Source: UMGS2069 sp900557585 (GTDB lineage Bacteria > Bacillota > Clostridia > Christensenellales > UBA1242). From it: a stretch of DNA of 64,000 nt. Shown here piece after piece: positions 34,767-44,049 of this stretch. The position numbers were made by a program, and so were the translations under genes. Under the pieces are notes generated by a model. The model did not search any database, had not been told where the DNA came from, and was given only the letters and a program-made list of their open reading frames with translations. Position 1 is the first letter of the stretch; the number at the start of each line of letters is the position of its first letter. The stretch spans positions 37,893 to 101,892 of the forward strand of contig CABSCS010000004.1 of the NCBI GenBank assembly GCA_902476355.1. Direction: 5' to 3'.

Positions 34767-35258
34767 ATGTCAGCTAATTTTGAAAGTAAGAAAGTTGTTG
34801 TTGAAGAAATCAAGAATCTTGCAAAAGATGCTTCATCAATCGTTCTTGTTGATTATAAAGGCTTGACAGTTGCTCAAGTTTCTGAACTCAGAAGAGCATT
34901 CAGAGACGCTGGTGCAACCTATAAAGTTTACAAGAACAGACTCATGAAAATTGCATTTGAAGAACTTGGCATCAAATTTGATGATAATCTTCTTGAAGGC
35001 ACAACTGCTGTTGCGTTCCATAATTCAGACCCTATTGCTCCTGCTAAAATTGCGGTTGATGGAGAGAAAAAGTATAAAGTTTTGAAAGTTAAGGCTGCAT
35101 GGTTCGAAGGAAAACAACTTCTTGCAGACGAAACAAAGAAACTTGCTGCTATCCCATCAAAGGAAGTTTTGGTGGCTCAATTGCTTGGAATGCTTACAAT
35201 GCCTATGCGTGGGCTTGCTGTTGCTTTGAAGCAAATCGCAGAAAAAAACGCACAATAA
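34767..35258 (+). CDS. rplJ: Ribosomal protein L10
   Basis: ATG 34767 follows GAGGAGGAAATATA and gives 163 residues, normal for L10. The N-terminus binds 23S rRNA (KGLTVAQVSELRRAFRDAG, then YKVYKNRLMKIA). The C-terminal helix (VLVAQLLGMLTMPMRGLAVAL) carries the L7/L12 dimers. rplL follows after 45 bp. Controlled by the leader just upstream. Confidence 0.98.
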   Translation: MSANFESKKVVVEEIKNLAKDASSIVLVDYKGLTVAQVSELRRAFRDAGATYKVYKNRLMKIAFEELGIKFDDNLLEGTTAVAFHNSDPIAPAKIAVDGEKKYKVLKVKAAWFEGKQLLADETKKLAAIPSKEVLVAQLLGMLTMPMRGLAVALKQIAEKNAQ

Positions 35259-35303
35259 TTTAAAAAAAAGAAAAATTCATTTTATTTAAGGAGAAAAATT
35301 AAA

Positions 35304-35681
35304 ATGGCAGATATCAAAAAATTTATCGAAGAAATCAAAGGTCTTTCAGTTGTTGAACTTAACGACCTTGTAAAAGCTCTTGAAGAAGAGTTTGGTGTTA
35401 GCGCTGCTGCAATGGCAGTTGCTGCTCCTGCTGCAGGTGCTGGTGCTGATGCTCCTGCTGCTGAAGAAAAAACAGAATTTGACGTTATTTTGAAAGACGT
35501 TGGTGCTAACAAAATTAACGTTATCAAAGTTGTTAGAGAGATCACAGGTCTTGGACTTTCAGAATCTAAGGCTTTGGTTGAAACTCCAAACGCTAAAATT
35601 AAAGAAAACGTTGCAAAAGACGCTGCTAATGAAATGGTTGAAAAATTCAAAGCTGCTGGTGCAACTGCAGAATTGAAATAA
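35304..35681 (+). CDS. rplL: Ribosomal protein L7/L12
   Basis: The 125-aa product has the N-terminal dimerisation domain, an Ala-rich hinge (AAAMAVAAPAAGAGADAPAA), and the globular C-terminal domain TEFDVILKDVGANKINVIKV that recruits translation factors. AAGGAG precedes the start. A terminator comes right after it. The rpoBC genes that usually follow are absent here. Confidence 0.98.
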   Translation: MADIKKFIEEIKGLSVVELNDLVKALEEEFGVSAAAMAVAAPAAGAGADAPAAEEKTEFDVILKDVGANKINVIKVVREITGLGLSESKALVETPNAKIKENVAKDAANEMVEKFKAAGATAELK

Positions 35682-35719
35682 TCTATCAAAACTGTAAAAT
35701 CGCTTATGTGTGAAGGAAT

Positions 35720-35741
35720 CAGGAAAGAGCAATCTTTCCTG
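35720..35741 (+). terminator. Terminator of the rplJL operon
   Basis: Perfect 9-bp stem CAGGAAAGA / TCTTTCCTG with loop GCAA, then eight T. Confidence 0.92.
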
Positions 35742-35853
35742 TTTTTTTTATGCAATTTTTGCAGCCACGTGATAAATTGCCTCAAAAAAAATCAATATTG
35801 CAAAATTTGACAAGGTGTGGTATAATATAATCATAAATATGGAGGAAAAATCA

Positions 35854-36852
35854 ATGGGAGAATGGCTTACTCTTCAAACTGACATGTCGCCATATCGCTG
35901 TGACAAAGAAAAGGTGAGTGACAGTTTGCAACAAATTGATGATAAACTTAAAAAATTTTATGATTATTGCGAAATTCATCCTCGCTTTAAAGAAGAAATG
36001 TTTTCAAAGCAGGCACAAGAACGTCGTTCGCGTGAAACAGCAATGGCTTTTCTTGGAATTGAAAAACCAATCACTCTTGATCCAACCTCTTCTTTCACAA
36101 AGAGCGAAGCAGAACAAGAAATTGAAAAACTCAAAATCCGTAAACTTTTGGCATATGCTGATGCCAGCCAATATATGAAAGACATTTTGCATTCACAGGC
36201 GCCATATCTTGACCAATCTGTTTGTTTAAGAGCACACGCAACAATGTGTCAAGGCGAAGAAGACAAACACTTGATTGTTCGCTATGAGCGTTTCCGTGAC
36301 GAGTCTGACCCACTTATCATTGTTGGTCAAGGTTATTTCAACCCTGTTGAAGGCGAACTTGTTCGCCCAAGAATGGATTTGCTTTTCAGAAAATATTATG
36401 GCGAATGGTTCAATGACCATCCAATTATAAAAGGCGCAAAGTTCTTGACCGAGTATTACAGAATCCAACCACACATGGATGGAAACAAAAGAATGGCGCT
36501 TTTGTGCTTGAACTTCATTTTGCAAAAAGATGGCTATGCCGATGTTCGTTTCAACAACGGAAGCAAAGAAAAATTGTTTGATGCACTCAAAACTGCTGTT
36601 CTCACACATGACGTGACCGACCTTGTGCTTACAATTGCAGAAAAAGAAAATGAGCGCTCAGACCAATGGCTTGAAGAACTCATTGACTATCGACTTCGTA
36701 TTCGTGAAGAAGACGAGCCAGACAAAGTTAATCTTTCATTTGTTCCTCAAAGCGAAGCAATGCAAAAAGAAGCAGAGCAAAATGCAAAGAAAGCAGAAGA
36801 AAAACAAGAACAAATCGAAAATAATGGCGAAGAAGAACCAGAATCAAAATAA
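35854..36852 (+). CDS. Fic/Doc-domain protein
   Basis: ATG 35854 has GGAGG at 8 nt and gives 332 residues. The Fic core is HMDGNKRMALLCLNFIL near residue 206, a variant of the HPFxxGNGRxxR motif in which the central G is K, as in Doc-type proteins. Canonical Fic proteins transfer AMP, and Doc transfers phosphate, to a target hydroxyl; which applies here is unknown. The N-terminal 150 residues are helical and charged. The C-terminus is a Lys/Glu/Gln tail. No antitoxin gene is adjacent and no clear inhibitory S/T-xxx-E-G/N motif was found. A TGGTATAAT promoter box lies at 35818-35826. Confidence 0.85.
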   Translation: MGEWLTLQTDMSPYRCDKEKVSDSLQQIDDKLKKFYDYCEIHPRFKEEMFSKQAQERRSRETAMAFLGIEKPITLDPTSSFTKSEAEQEIEKLKIRKLLAYADASQYMKDILHSQAPYLDQSVCLRAHATMCQGEEDKHLIVRYERFRDESDPLIIVGQGYFNPVEGELVRPRMDLLFRKYYGEWFNDHPIIKGAKFLTEYYRIQPHMDGNKRMALLCLNFILQKDGYADVRFNNGSKEKLFDALKTAVLTHDVTDLVLTIAEKENERSDQWLEELIDYRLRIREEDEPDKVNLSFVPQSEAMQKEAEQNAKKAEEKQEQIENNGEEEPESK

Positions 36853-36855
36853 AAC

Positions 36856-36883
36856 AAAACCACCAAGAAATTGGTGGTTTTTT
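36856..36883. terminator. Terminator between convergent genes
   Basis: Stem AAAACCACCAA / TTGGTGGTTTT with loop GAAA and a following T-tract. Confidence 0.85.
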
Positions 36884-36900
36884 AATGAAAAATATATAAA

Positions 36901-37197
36901 CTATTTTGGCATAAAGGTGCAGCACTCGGGTTCTTGATTGTTTGTCATCACCGAAATGCCGTTTGCTTTGCAACAGCAATTGTCGTTGAAAAGGCAACAA
37001 GCGTCGCACGCAACTTTAATGTTTTTTCGTGTTGGGGGCTGAACAATTTTGTCCTCTTTGCTCTCTTTGCTGATTTCTTTTTTTGATGGTTTATATGTTT
37101 CACATTCGGTCATTTTTCCAACTTTAACATTATTTGCTGTACAGTTGCAATTTTCATTATAAACGCAACCAACCCTTTTGCATTTTAAATCGTACAT
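36901..37197 (-). CDS. Protein with two DUF1540 modules
   Basis: ATG 37197 follows AAAGGAGGAAAAAT and gives 98 residues. Two Cys-rich modules, CKRVGCVYNENCNCTANNV near 6 and CDACCLFNDNCCCKANGISV near 63, each resemble DUF1540 (C-x4-C-x5-C-x-C followed by A-x-x-I/V). A charged linker joins them. DUF1540 proteins are common in clostridia and thought to bind metal. No partner is adjacent. Confidence 0.9.
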   Translation of the reverse strand: MYDLKCKRVGCVYNENCNCTANNVKVGKMTECETYKPSKKEISKESKEDKIVQPPTRKNIKVACDACCLFNDNCCCKANGISVMTNNQEPECCTFMPK

Positions 37198-37305
37198 ATT
37201 TTTCCTCCTTTTAATTTTAATTGTTTCCAATTTTTGAAAGACTATTCATTTTTGTTTGATAGTTTGTTTTGTTTTTGTTATAATCGAAAAACAAGGTGAG
37301 GAAAA

Positions 37306-37833
37306 ATGGAATATAACAATATTAAATTTGATGCCATAATGGCAACACCGGGTCTTGGAAAATCTTTTGTTTGCGACAGAAACCCAAAGTTTATTGATGC
37401 CGACGAAGAAAGGCTCCGCTCTAAATATGTTGTGCCAGAAAACATTTCAAGAGAAGATCTTGAAAAAACAAAGGGCGACCGCCCATTTGAGCGCAGAGCA
37501 AATCATGAAGACTATATCAAAATTTTATATGATAAACTTGACAAGTGTGTTAAAGAAGGAAAAATTATTATTGCTGCACCACATCCAGAAATGTATGACT
37601 ATTTCAAATCAAGAAACATGAAATTTGTGTTTATCTTTCCTTCAAGAAACATGAAAGAAGAAATCAAAAGAAGAATGAAACAGCGTGGAAATGACGATGC
37701 TTTCATTAAAGAAAATGATGACAAATTTGAAGAGTTTTATAAGTTTAACAGAAAAGAAAATCAAAGTGTGCTTCATTATGAGGCGGAACCGGGCGAATAT
37801 TTGTCTGAAATTTTAAAGAAATTTGGTGCATAA
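37306..37833 (+). CDS. P-loop nucleotide kinase-like protein
   Basis: The 175-aa protein starts with DAIMATPGLGKSFVCDR, a Walker A (A-T-P-G-L-G-K-S) near residue 13. An Asp-rich DADEERLRSKY follows and, further on, FIFPSRNMKEEIKRRMKQRG, which looks like a lid region of nucleoside monophosphate kinases. It resembles the small phage-type (d)NMP kinase or adenylate-kinase-like proteins of the P-loop kinase class, but I cannot name a substrate. GTGAGGAAAA precedes the ATG and a TGTTATAAT box lies at 37276-37284. Confidence 0.75.
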   Translation: MEYNNIKFDAIMATPGLGKSFVCDRNPKFIDADEERLRSKYVVPENISREDLEKTKGDRPFERRANHEDYIKILYDKLDKCVKEGKIIIAAPHPEMYDYFKSRNMKFVFIFPSRNMKEEIKRRMKQRGNDDAFIKENDDKFEEFYKFNRKENQSVLHYEAEPGEYLSEILKKFGA

Positions 37834-37901
37834 CCTTTATTTTTCAAAAAGGTTTGACTAGTTGCATTAAATTTTAATATAATATGCAAAAGGAGAAAAT
37901 T

Positions 37902-38348
37902 ATGAAAGTTATTTTATCAAGTGATGTTAAAGCCCTTGGAAGAAAAGGCGACATTGTGAATGTGAGCGATGGCTATGCAAACAACTTTTTGCTTAAAAAC
38001 AAACTTGCAGTTCCTGCATCTGCTGGAAACCTTAATTTGAATGCACAAGAAAAGGCTGCAAAAGCAAAAAAGATTAAAGAGGAAACTGCCGAAGCAAACG
38101 CCCTTGCAAAAACTTTGAAAGATGTTACTGTTGTTGTGAAAACAAAAGTTGGCGAAAATGGCAAAACTTTTGGTTCAATTTCTGGAAAAGAAATTGCAGA
38201 AGAACTTTCAAAAATGGGCTATTCAATCGACAGAAAGAAAATTGAACTTGAAGCACCAATCAAAAGTGTTGGTGAATATTTGGTTCCAGTTCGCCTTTAT
38301 GTTGGAGTTGTTGGAAAAATCAATGTTAAAGTTGTTGCAAACGCATAA
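37902..38348 (+). CDS. rplI: Ribosomal protein L9
   Basis: ATG 37902 follows AAAGGAGAAAATT and gives 148 residues, normal for L9. The N-terminal rRNA-binding domain has the signature GRKGDIVNVSDGYANNFL, then a long Lys/Ala/Glu helix, and a C-terminal domain starting KTFGSISGKEI. It binds helix 76 at the base of the L1 stalk. Here it stands alone, without rpsR, dnaB helicase or GdpP genes next to it. Confidence 0.97.
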   Translation: MKVILSSDVKALGRKGDIVNVSDGYANNFLLKNKLAVPASAGNLNLNAQEKAAKAKKIKEETAEANALAKTLKDVTVVVKTKVGENGKTFGSISGKEIAEELSKMGYSIDRKKIELEAPIKSVGEYLVPVRLYVGVVGKINVKVVANA

Positions 38349-38351
38349 ATA

Positions 38352-38380
38352 AAAAGTTGAGAAATTTCTCAACTTTTTTT
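38352..38380 (+). terminator. Terminator of rplI
   Basis: Palindrome AAAAGTTGAGAAATTTCTCAACTTTT; a nearly identical terminator recurs at 39826. Confidence 0.88.
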
Positions 38381-38469
38381 GTGTAAAGAAAAATAAAAAC
38401 AGGCTTTTAGTCTTTCATTTGTTTGCCAAAAACAAAATACACATGTATAATGAATTTGAGGATATACAT

Positions 38470-38778
38470 ATGGAAGAACAAACGATTGTAAAAGAAAGAA
38501 AAACAAATTTGTGGGACACACTTGGAAAGGTTGTTGCAATTTATCTTACTCTTGTCTATGCACTTTTCATTTCAAACTCATATTTTCACTATTTGCCAGT
38601 TGGTGGAATCATTTTAAGCATCATCTCATATTCAATGCTCTATGGCCCAATGATTCTTATCATCATCACATGCATGGAAGCGCTCAAAAATCGCAGTCTT
38701 GTTTTGAAAATCATTTTTCTTGCAGTTTGGGTTGTAATTTTCATTTTCTCATTCTTCCCATCTTTGCTTTCATTTTAG
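38470..38778 (+). CDS. Small membrane protein
   Basis: ATG 38470 follows TTGAGGATATACAT and gives 102 residues. After a charged N-terminus (residues 1-15) three hydrophobic segments follow: VVAIYLTLVYALFISNSYF, IILSIISYSMLYGPMILIII and IIFLAVWVVIFIFSFF. No family recognised. The lipase-like gene starts 16 bp after its stop, so the two form an operon. Confidence 0.75.
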   Translation: MEEQTIVKERKTNLWDTLGKVVAIYLTLVYALFISNSYFHYLPVGGIILSIISYSMLYGPMILIIITCMEALKNRSLVLKIIFLAVWVVIFIFSFFPSLLSF

Positions 38779-38793
38779 GTGGGGGAAAAGAGT

Positions 38794-39822
38794 ATGAAGA
38801 AAAATATCGAATTCATTATAACTCTTGTGGTTCTGCTGGTTGTGGCATATTTTGCGGTCATGAACTCGAACAGTGTTTATAAAAGCCCTGTGAACAACCG
38901 CTATAATGTTGGCTCGATTTATGTTAAAGAAACCACTCTTGATTATAGAAAATACAGCGAAAGCGTTTCGCCAAAAGCAATGTGTAACATTTCTGCCGAA
39001 GTTTCTGTTGGAATTTTGAAAGAGGTTTACAAAACTTTCATGGCAATTGGCGATGACAAAGTTTCGGGCTGGAAACTTCTTGAAAAAGGAAGCAAACAAA
39101 GCGGACTTGCATATAAACTTTGGGTGAACCGCTATGATAAATCGGTTTACACCCTGACGCTTTCTGGAACCGACCAAATTCGCGATACGTCGCAATATTT
39201 TCCAATGATGATGGATGAAGAATATCCAATTCAAATGAAAGAAACTCTGGAAGTTGGAAAGAAAATTGTTTCACTTTTAGAAAAAAACATTTCTGCGGGT
39301 AACGGCGAAAAAATGACCGAGTTTTATATCACTGGTCACTCGCTTGGTGGATATCTTTCAGCATTTCTCGCGTCGGAAATTGTTGACAGTTATAATGGTG
39401 AAAACCACCAAAACATTAAATATTCAGATTTCCTTTATTCAAACTTTTCAATTAAAAATGTTCATTGCTACACTTTTGGTGCTCCGGGATTTTACAACAA
39501 ACCAATGGACGAAGGTGTTCTTGGAATTGGAATTTATGCCAACCACCCAATCCCATCATGGGGTGTTAAAAAGAAAACAAACAACGAGCAGGGGAAATAT
39601 GATGATGTCATCACAAACTATTATAACAACCTTGACCTTGTTGGAACGCTTTATGTTGCAAACGACAATCTTAAACATCTTGGAACAACAATTGTCATGT
39701 GGGTGAACAATGCAAACCCTGTGAACCTTTATCTTTTGTCTGTGAACTTTGTGGAAGTTCCAAAAAAATTATACTATCACATGCCTTGGGTATATATCAA
39801 TGTTCTTGATAAAATGGGCTAA
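38794..39822 (+). CDS. Class 3 lipase-like alpha/beta hydrolase with membrane anchor
   Basis: ATG 38794 follows GGTGGGGGAAAAG and gives 342 residues. An N-terminal hydrophobic segment (FIITLVVLLVVAYFAVMNS) acts as signal anchor, so the enzyme faces outward. The nucleophile elbow TGHSLGGYLSAFLA near residue 180 and YTFGAPGF near 228 are class 3 lipase features; Asp and His of the triad lie further on (candidates PIPSWG region and HLGTTIVMW). It likely acts on lipids or glycolipids at the membrane surface. Co-transcribed with the small membrane protein. Confidence 0.85.
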   Translation: MKKNIEFIITLVVLLVVAYFAVMNSNSVYKSPVNNRYNVGSIYVKETTLDYRKYSESVSPKAMCNISAEVSVGILKEVYKTFMAIGDDKVSGWKLLEKGSKQSGLAYKLWVNRYDKSVYTLTLSGTDQIRDTSQYFPMMMDEEYPIQMKETLEVGKKIVSLLEKNISAGNGEKMTEFYITGHSLGGYLSAFLASEIVDSYNGENHQNIKYSDFLYSNFSIKNVHCYTFGAPGFYNKPMDEGVLGIGIYANHPIPSWGVKKKTNNEQGKYDDVITNYYNNLDLVGTLYVANDNLKHLGTTIVMWVNNANPVNLYLLSVNFVEVPKKLYYHMPWVYINVLDKMG

Positions 39823-39825
39823 ATA

Positions 39826-39853
39826 AAAAGTTGAGAAATTTCTCAACTTTTTT
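39826..39853. terminator. Terminator, near-duplicate of the one after rplI
   Basis: AAAAGTTGAGAAATTTCTCAACTTTT again, between two convergent genes. Confidence 0.88.
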
Positions 39854-39899
39854 ATTTGTTTTTATATAAATGTTTTATATTATAAAGTTTTTGCAACCA

Positions 39900-40634
39900 C
39901 TATTTCTTGCTACTTTTTCCATTTCCAAGAATCATCAGAACATAGAAGAAGAATCTTAAAAAGTAGATTGCAGAGGTTACAAGTGCGGAAATATAGGTTT
40001 GGGCTGCGGCTTTCAAAACCTTTCTTGCATATGGAACTTCATCTTGTTCTAAAAGCCCGTTTGAAAGAATGTTGATTGCTCTTTTTGATGCGTCAAATTC
40101 AACTGGAAGAGTGATCAAATAAAACAGTGTTGAAGAACCATAAAATGCAACAGAAACCCAAACAATAATTTCGCCGGCTGGTGCGCATACTTTTGAAACA
40201 AACATCAAAACAATTCCAACAACAAAAAGTGGCCAAAACATTGTGCTTGCAATGTTCACAATTGGAACGAGTGCACTTCTAATTTTCAGTGGTTTATAGC
40301 CTTCTTTGTGTTGAATGGCGTGTCCAACTTCGTGGGCGGCAACGCCAATTGCTGCAACGCTTGAACTTGCAAAAGTGCTTTCTGACAAACTTAAAGTTTT
40401 TGTTTTTGGATTATAGTTATCTGTAAGTTTTCCATTGATTCCTTGAATTTTAACTTCGTTTAGACCTGCGTTGTCAAGCATTATTCTTGCAATTTCGGCT
40501 CCAGTTTTTCCACTTTTGTTTTCCATTGTTGAAAATGCGTTGAAAGTTTTTGAAACGTTGATTTGAGCATAAACGCCATAGATGAGTCCAGGCAAAATCA
40601 ATATGGTTGCAACAACATAAAGAATATATTCCAT
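39900..40634 (-). CDS. YugP-type membrane zinc metallopeptidase
   Basis: The 244-aa protein has an N-terminal membrane helix and VAAHEVGHAIQHKEGYKPLKIRS near residue 98, the HExxH motif of the YugP family (putative neutral zinc metallopeptidase). The pair YNPKTKTLSLSE before it is also typical. Two to three further membrane helices and the motif LPVEFDASKRA near 187 complete the family pattern. AAGGAGACAAAA precedes the ATG. It is an integral membrane enzyme of unknown substrate. Confidence 0.92.
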   Translation of the reverse strand: MEYILYVVATILILPGLIYGVYAQINVSKTFNAFSTMENKSGKTGAEIARIMLDNAGLNEVKIQGINGKLTDNYNPKTKTLSLSESTFASSSVAAIGVAAHEVGHAIQHKEGYKPLKIRSALVPIVNIASTMFWPLFVVGIVLMFVSKVCAPAGEIIVWVSVAFYGSSTLFYLITLPVEFDASKRAINILSNGLLEQDEVPYARKVLKAAAQTYISALVTSAIYFLRFFFYVLMILGNGKSSKK

Positions 40635-40746
40635 TTTTGTCTCCTTATTAAGACTATATTATATTATTATTTAAAATAATGTCAAACAAATTGAAATGAT
40701 TGATATTGCACAAAAAATTTGATAAAATATGAGAGAGGTGATAAGC

Positions 40747-43700
40747 ATGAAAATGGATTTTATCTTGTCTGAAACCGACAATGGAGCAATGAAAGAGGCT
40801 CTTTCTTTGGTTGCAAAAATTGCACCAAACAGTCGTGAAAATTTCATTGTTGTTGTTCCTGAAACAAAAACATTGTTTGCCGAGCGTTTTTTGCTTGATG
40901 AAATCAAAAATCATGCGTTCACAAATATTTACATTTACAGTTTCAACCGTCTTTTGAAAAAAATTCAAACAGTCAAAAAACTGCCACTTTCAAAGCAGGG
41001 TGGGGTTATGATTGTTCGAAACATTATCATGAAAAATCAAGACAATTTGGTGTGCTATAAAAAGACTGCAAAAACCGCGGGTTTTGCCGAAAGTGTTTAT
41101 GACACAATACAACAACTCAAATCAAGTGGGGTCAGCCCAGAAGAAATTTTTGAGGCAGGCAACAAACTTACATCGGCGCTAAAAATCAAACTTGCCGACA
41201 TTTCGCTTATCTACCGCGAATATGAAAACTATATTGGCGAAAACATGATTGACCTCAATGACCGTCTTGAAATGCTTGAAAAAGAGGCAGAAAACTCTTT
41301 ATTTATCAAAAACTCACACATGTTTGTTGTTGGCTTTGATTCGCTCACAGCGAACATGGTTTCTTGCATCAAAAACTTTGTGAAAACCGCAAAAAGCGTA
41401 ACCGTGTCTGCATCGTTTTTGCATCCAGACCGCAAAAATTCACATATCAGTGAAAACGAAGTTTATTCGCACTTCAAAAAAATTGCAGACGATTTTCATA
41501 TTGCCTATGTTCCGAAAATCAAAGGTTTGCACCTTCAAAAAGATTTTGAAACTTTGAAAAACAATTTATATTCATATCCTCTTGTTTCATCTCCTCTTCA
41601 CGGTGGGGTTGAAATGTTTGGTTCTCCAAGTATGCAAGAAGAATGCAAAATTGTTGCAAGCAAAATCAAGCAAAGTGTTTTGAAAGGCAAGCGTCGCTAT
41701 GGCGAGATATATTGTTTTTTGGCAAATCCAGACGAAGAAACTTTCTTGACCGAAAAACTTGATGACTTTGGCGTTCCATATTTTGTTTCAATGCCATATC
41801 AAGAAGAAAGCCACCAGTTTTATTTGTTCATAAAAAGCATTTTTGCAATCGCAAAAAAGAATCTTGACAGCGAAGAGGTTATCAAATTTGCAAGAAATAA
41901 CCTGCTGTTTTTTGACAGTGAAAAAGTTGACGATTTCGAGAACTATGTTTTGAAATTTGGAACTTCATACACAAAATTTTTAAAACCTTTTGAATATGGA
42001 AAAGACAATTTGTCTCGTCTTGAAAATGCCGAAGAAATCCGACAAAAAATTGTTGATGTTTTCTATGACTTTGTTGAAAACATTTCAGGAAAACAAAAAA
42101 CAAGCGAAATTGTTGACGCACTTTTAAACTTTTTTGATGCGTTTAAAATGCAAGACAAACTTGAACAATTGTCGGCAGTGCAAGAGTCGCTTGGCGAAAC
42201 AAGAGAATCGCTTGCAACAAAACAAGTTTTTGAAAAAGCAACCGAAGTTCTTCAAATGCTTTCTCAATTTCTTGGCGAGCAAAACATGAGCCTTGACGAG
42301 TTCTATACTTTGCTTGTAAGCGGTCTTGAAGCAGATGACATTTCGCTTTTGCCACTTGGTGTTGACCAAGTTCAAATTGTTCGTGCGCCAGATTCAATAT
42401 ATAACGCAAAAGACCTTTATATTCTTGGTGCAACCGATGGCAATTTCCCAAAAAGAGAACTTGACCTTGGACTTATTTCGGATGGCGAAATTGTTTCATT
42501 GGAGGGCATAAACCAAAAGAAAATTGAACCAACAATACGTTCAATCAACCGCCGAGAAAGATTCAAAATGTATCAACTTGTTTTGGTTCCAGAGCATTTA
42601 TGCATCAGTTTTGCCGACCACCTTTCAAATGGTGAAGAATCAAAAATGAGCAGTTTGGTAAACATGATTGCTTCGCTTTTCACAGTTGATGGCAAAGAAT
42701 ATGAAATTCCAAAAATCTATAATGCGTTTGACACTTCGTCGCACGATTTTAAAGATTTGCTTTTCAGCCTTGGTTCGAAAGAAAATGCAATCAGATTTCT
42801 GGCAGAAAGCATTGCAAAATATCGCAGTGGGGCGAACATTTCACTTGATATCATTTCAAAATTATATTATCTTCTTGAAAATGATTTGGATGAAAATTTG
42901 AAAAAACAAATCGAACAAATCAATTTTGAAAAAGAATATGAAACCTTGCAAAATGCAGACAAGTTGTTTTTCAAAAGTGGCACAACTTCTATTTCTGAAC
43001 TTGAATCATATTTTTCTTGTCCATTCAAACACTTTGTGAACTATGGACTTCGCTTGAAAGAAAGAGAACTTTCTTCAATGAAAGCACTTGATGTTGGTGA
43101 CATTCTCCATGCCGTTGCCGAGCAGTTCATGAACTTTGCAGTGAAAAATCCAAATATCAAAGTTGAGCAGTTTGCAAAAAACACACTTCGAAAAGTTCTT
43201 GCAAATGAAAAATATAGCGAAGAAGACAACATCATTTTAATCAAAATTTTGGAAAAAGAAGTTGTTCGGCTTTGCAAAGCGCTTTACGACGAAATGCAGT
43301 CTTCTGCTTTCAAAACAATTTACACCGAAGAATGGTTTGGTGGCAAAAACGGAAAGTTTTCGGGCATTGAACTTTGTAAAAATCCAAAAGTTGAAATTGT
43401 TGGAAAAATTGACCGTATCGACAAAACTATTTTGGAAAATGGCGAGCAGTATTACAGAATAATTGACTATAAAACCGGAAAGATAGAAGCCAACCCTGCC
43501 GATATTTACTATGGCAAAAAACTTCAACTTGCGGTTTATCTTGATGCAATCAAAGATGACAAAATGAAGCCATCTGGCGTTTTATATTTTCCAATTCATA
43601 ACGACTATGCCGACTCGAAAGATAAGATTGATGATGCATACAAGTGCAAAGGTTTCATTTTAAAAGACACCGATGTTGTTTTGAAAATGGACAAAACACT

Positions 43701-44049
43701 TGGGCTTGAAAATCCAAAATCAAAATTTATTGGTGTTGAAATTAGCACCAAAAAAGAAAACCTGAAATCGGGCACAATTGAACTGAAAAACAGTTCTTCG
43801 CTTGTGAGTGAGGATGAAATTGAAAGCATTTCGTCATATGCAATTGAACTTTCAAAAAAGGCAGTTCAAGAAATTTTGCAGGGTTATATCAAGCCAACAC
43901 CATTCAAAAAATCAAGCGAGGTTGCTTGCGAATATTGCCCATTTGCAAATGTTTGCGGAATTGCGAAGAAAGCAGACGTATACACGCGTGAGGCAACAAT
44001 CGACAACATTAAAGATTTCTATAAAGGAGGCAATTCATGGGAAAAATAA
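40747..44049 (+). CDS. addB: AddB subunit of the AddAB helicase-nuclease
   Basis: ATG 40747 follows GAGAGGTGATAAGC and gives 1100 residues, normal for AddB. The C-terminal nuclease has GKIDRID and IDYKTGK near 887-910. The four iron-sulfur Cys are also present: SYFSCPFKHF near 757 and CEYCPFANVC near 1060. AddB normally begins with a Walker A motif (GRAGSGKS-like); here the N-terminus reads MDFILSETDNGAMKEAL and the motif is missing, so its ATPase site is probably inactive. AddB with AddA resects double-strand breaks and recognises Chi. addA overlaps its end by 13 nt. Confidence 0.95.
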   Translation: MKMDFILSETDNGAMKEALSLVAKIAPNSRENFIVVVPETKTLFAERFLLDEIKNHAFTNIYIYSFNRLLKKIQTVKKLPLSKQGGVMIVRNIIMKNQDNLVCYKKTAKTAGFAESVYDTIQQLKSSGVSPEEIFEAGNKLTSALKIKLADISLIYREYENYIGENMIDLNDRLEMLEKEAENSLFIKNSHMFVVGFDSLTANMVSCIKNFVKTAKSVTVSASFLHPDRKNSHISENEVYSHFKKIADDFHIAYVPKIKGLHLQKDFETLKNNLYSYPLVSSPLHGGVEMFGSPSMQEECKIVASKIKQSVLKGKRRYGEIYCFLANPDEETFLTEKLDDFGVPYFVSMPYQEESHQFYLFIKSIFAIAKKNLDSEEVIKFARNNLLFFDSEKVDDFENYVLKFGTSYTKFLKPFEYGKDNLSRLENAEEIRQKIVDVFYDFVENISGKQKTSEIVDALLNFFDAFKMQDKLEQLSAVQESLGETRESLATKQVFEKATEVLQMLSQFLGEQNMSLDEFYTLLVSGLEADDISLLPLGVDQVQIVRAPDSIYNAKDLYILGATDGNFPKRELDLGLISDGEIVSLEGINQKKIEPTIRSINRRERFKMYQLVLVPEHLCISFADHLSNGEESKMSSLVNMIASLFTVDGKEYEIPKIYNAFDTSSHDFKDLLFSLGSKENAIRFLAESIAKYRSGANISLDIISKLYYLLENDLDENLKKQIEQINFEKEYETLQNADKLFFKSGTTSISELESYFSCPFKHFVNYGLRLKERELSSMKALDVGDILHAVAEQFMNFAVKNPNIKVEQFAKNTLRKVLANEKYSEEDNIILIKILEKEVVRLCKALYDEMQSSAFKTIYTEEWFGGKNGKFSGIELCKNPKVEIVGKIDRIDKTILENGEQYYRIIDYKTGKIEANPADIYYGKKLQLAVYLDAIKDDKMKPSGVLYFPIHNDYADSKDKIDDAYKCKGFILKDTDVVLKMDKTLGLENPKSKFIGVEISTKKENLKSGTIELKNSSSLVSEDEIESISSYAIELSKKAVQEILQGYIKPTPFKKSSEVACEYCPFANVCGIAKKADVYTREATIDNIKDFYKGGNSWEK

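Noticed and set aside
35839..35853. Earlier ATG for the Fic gene
   Set aside because: The GGAGG needed for initiation lies directly after that ATG, so it serves ATG 35854.
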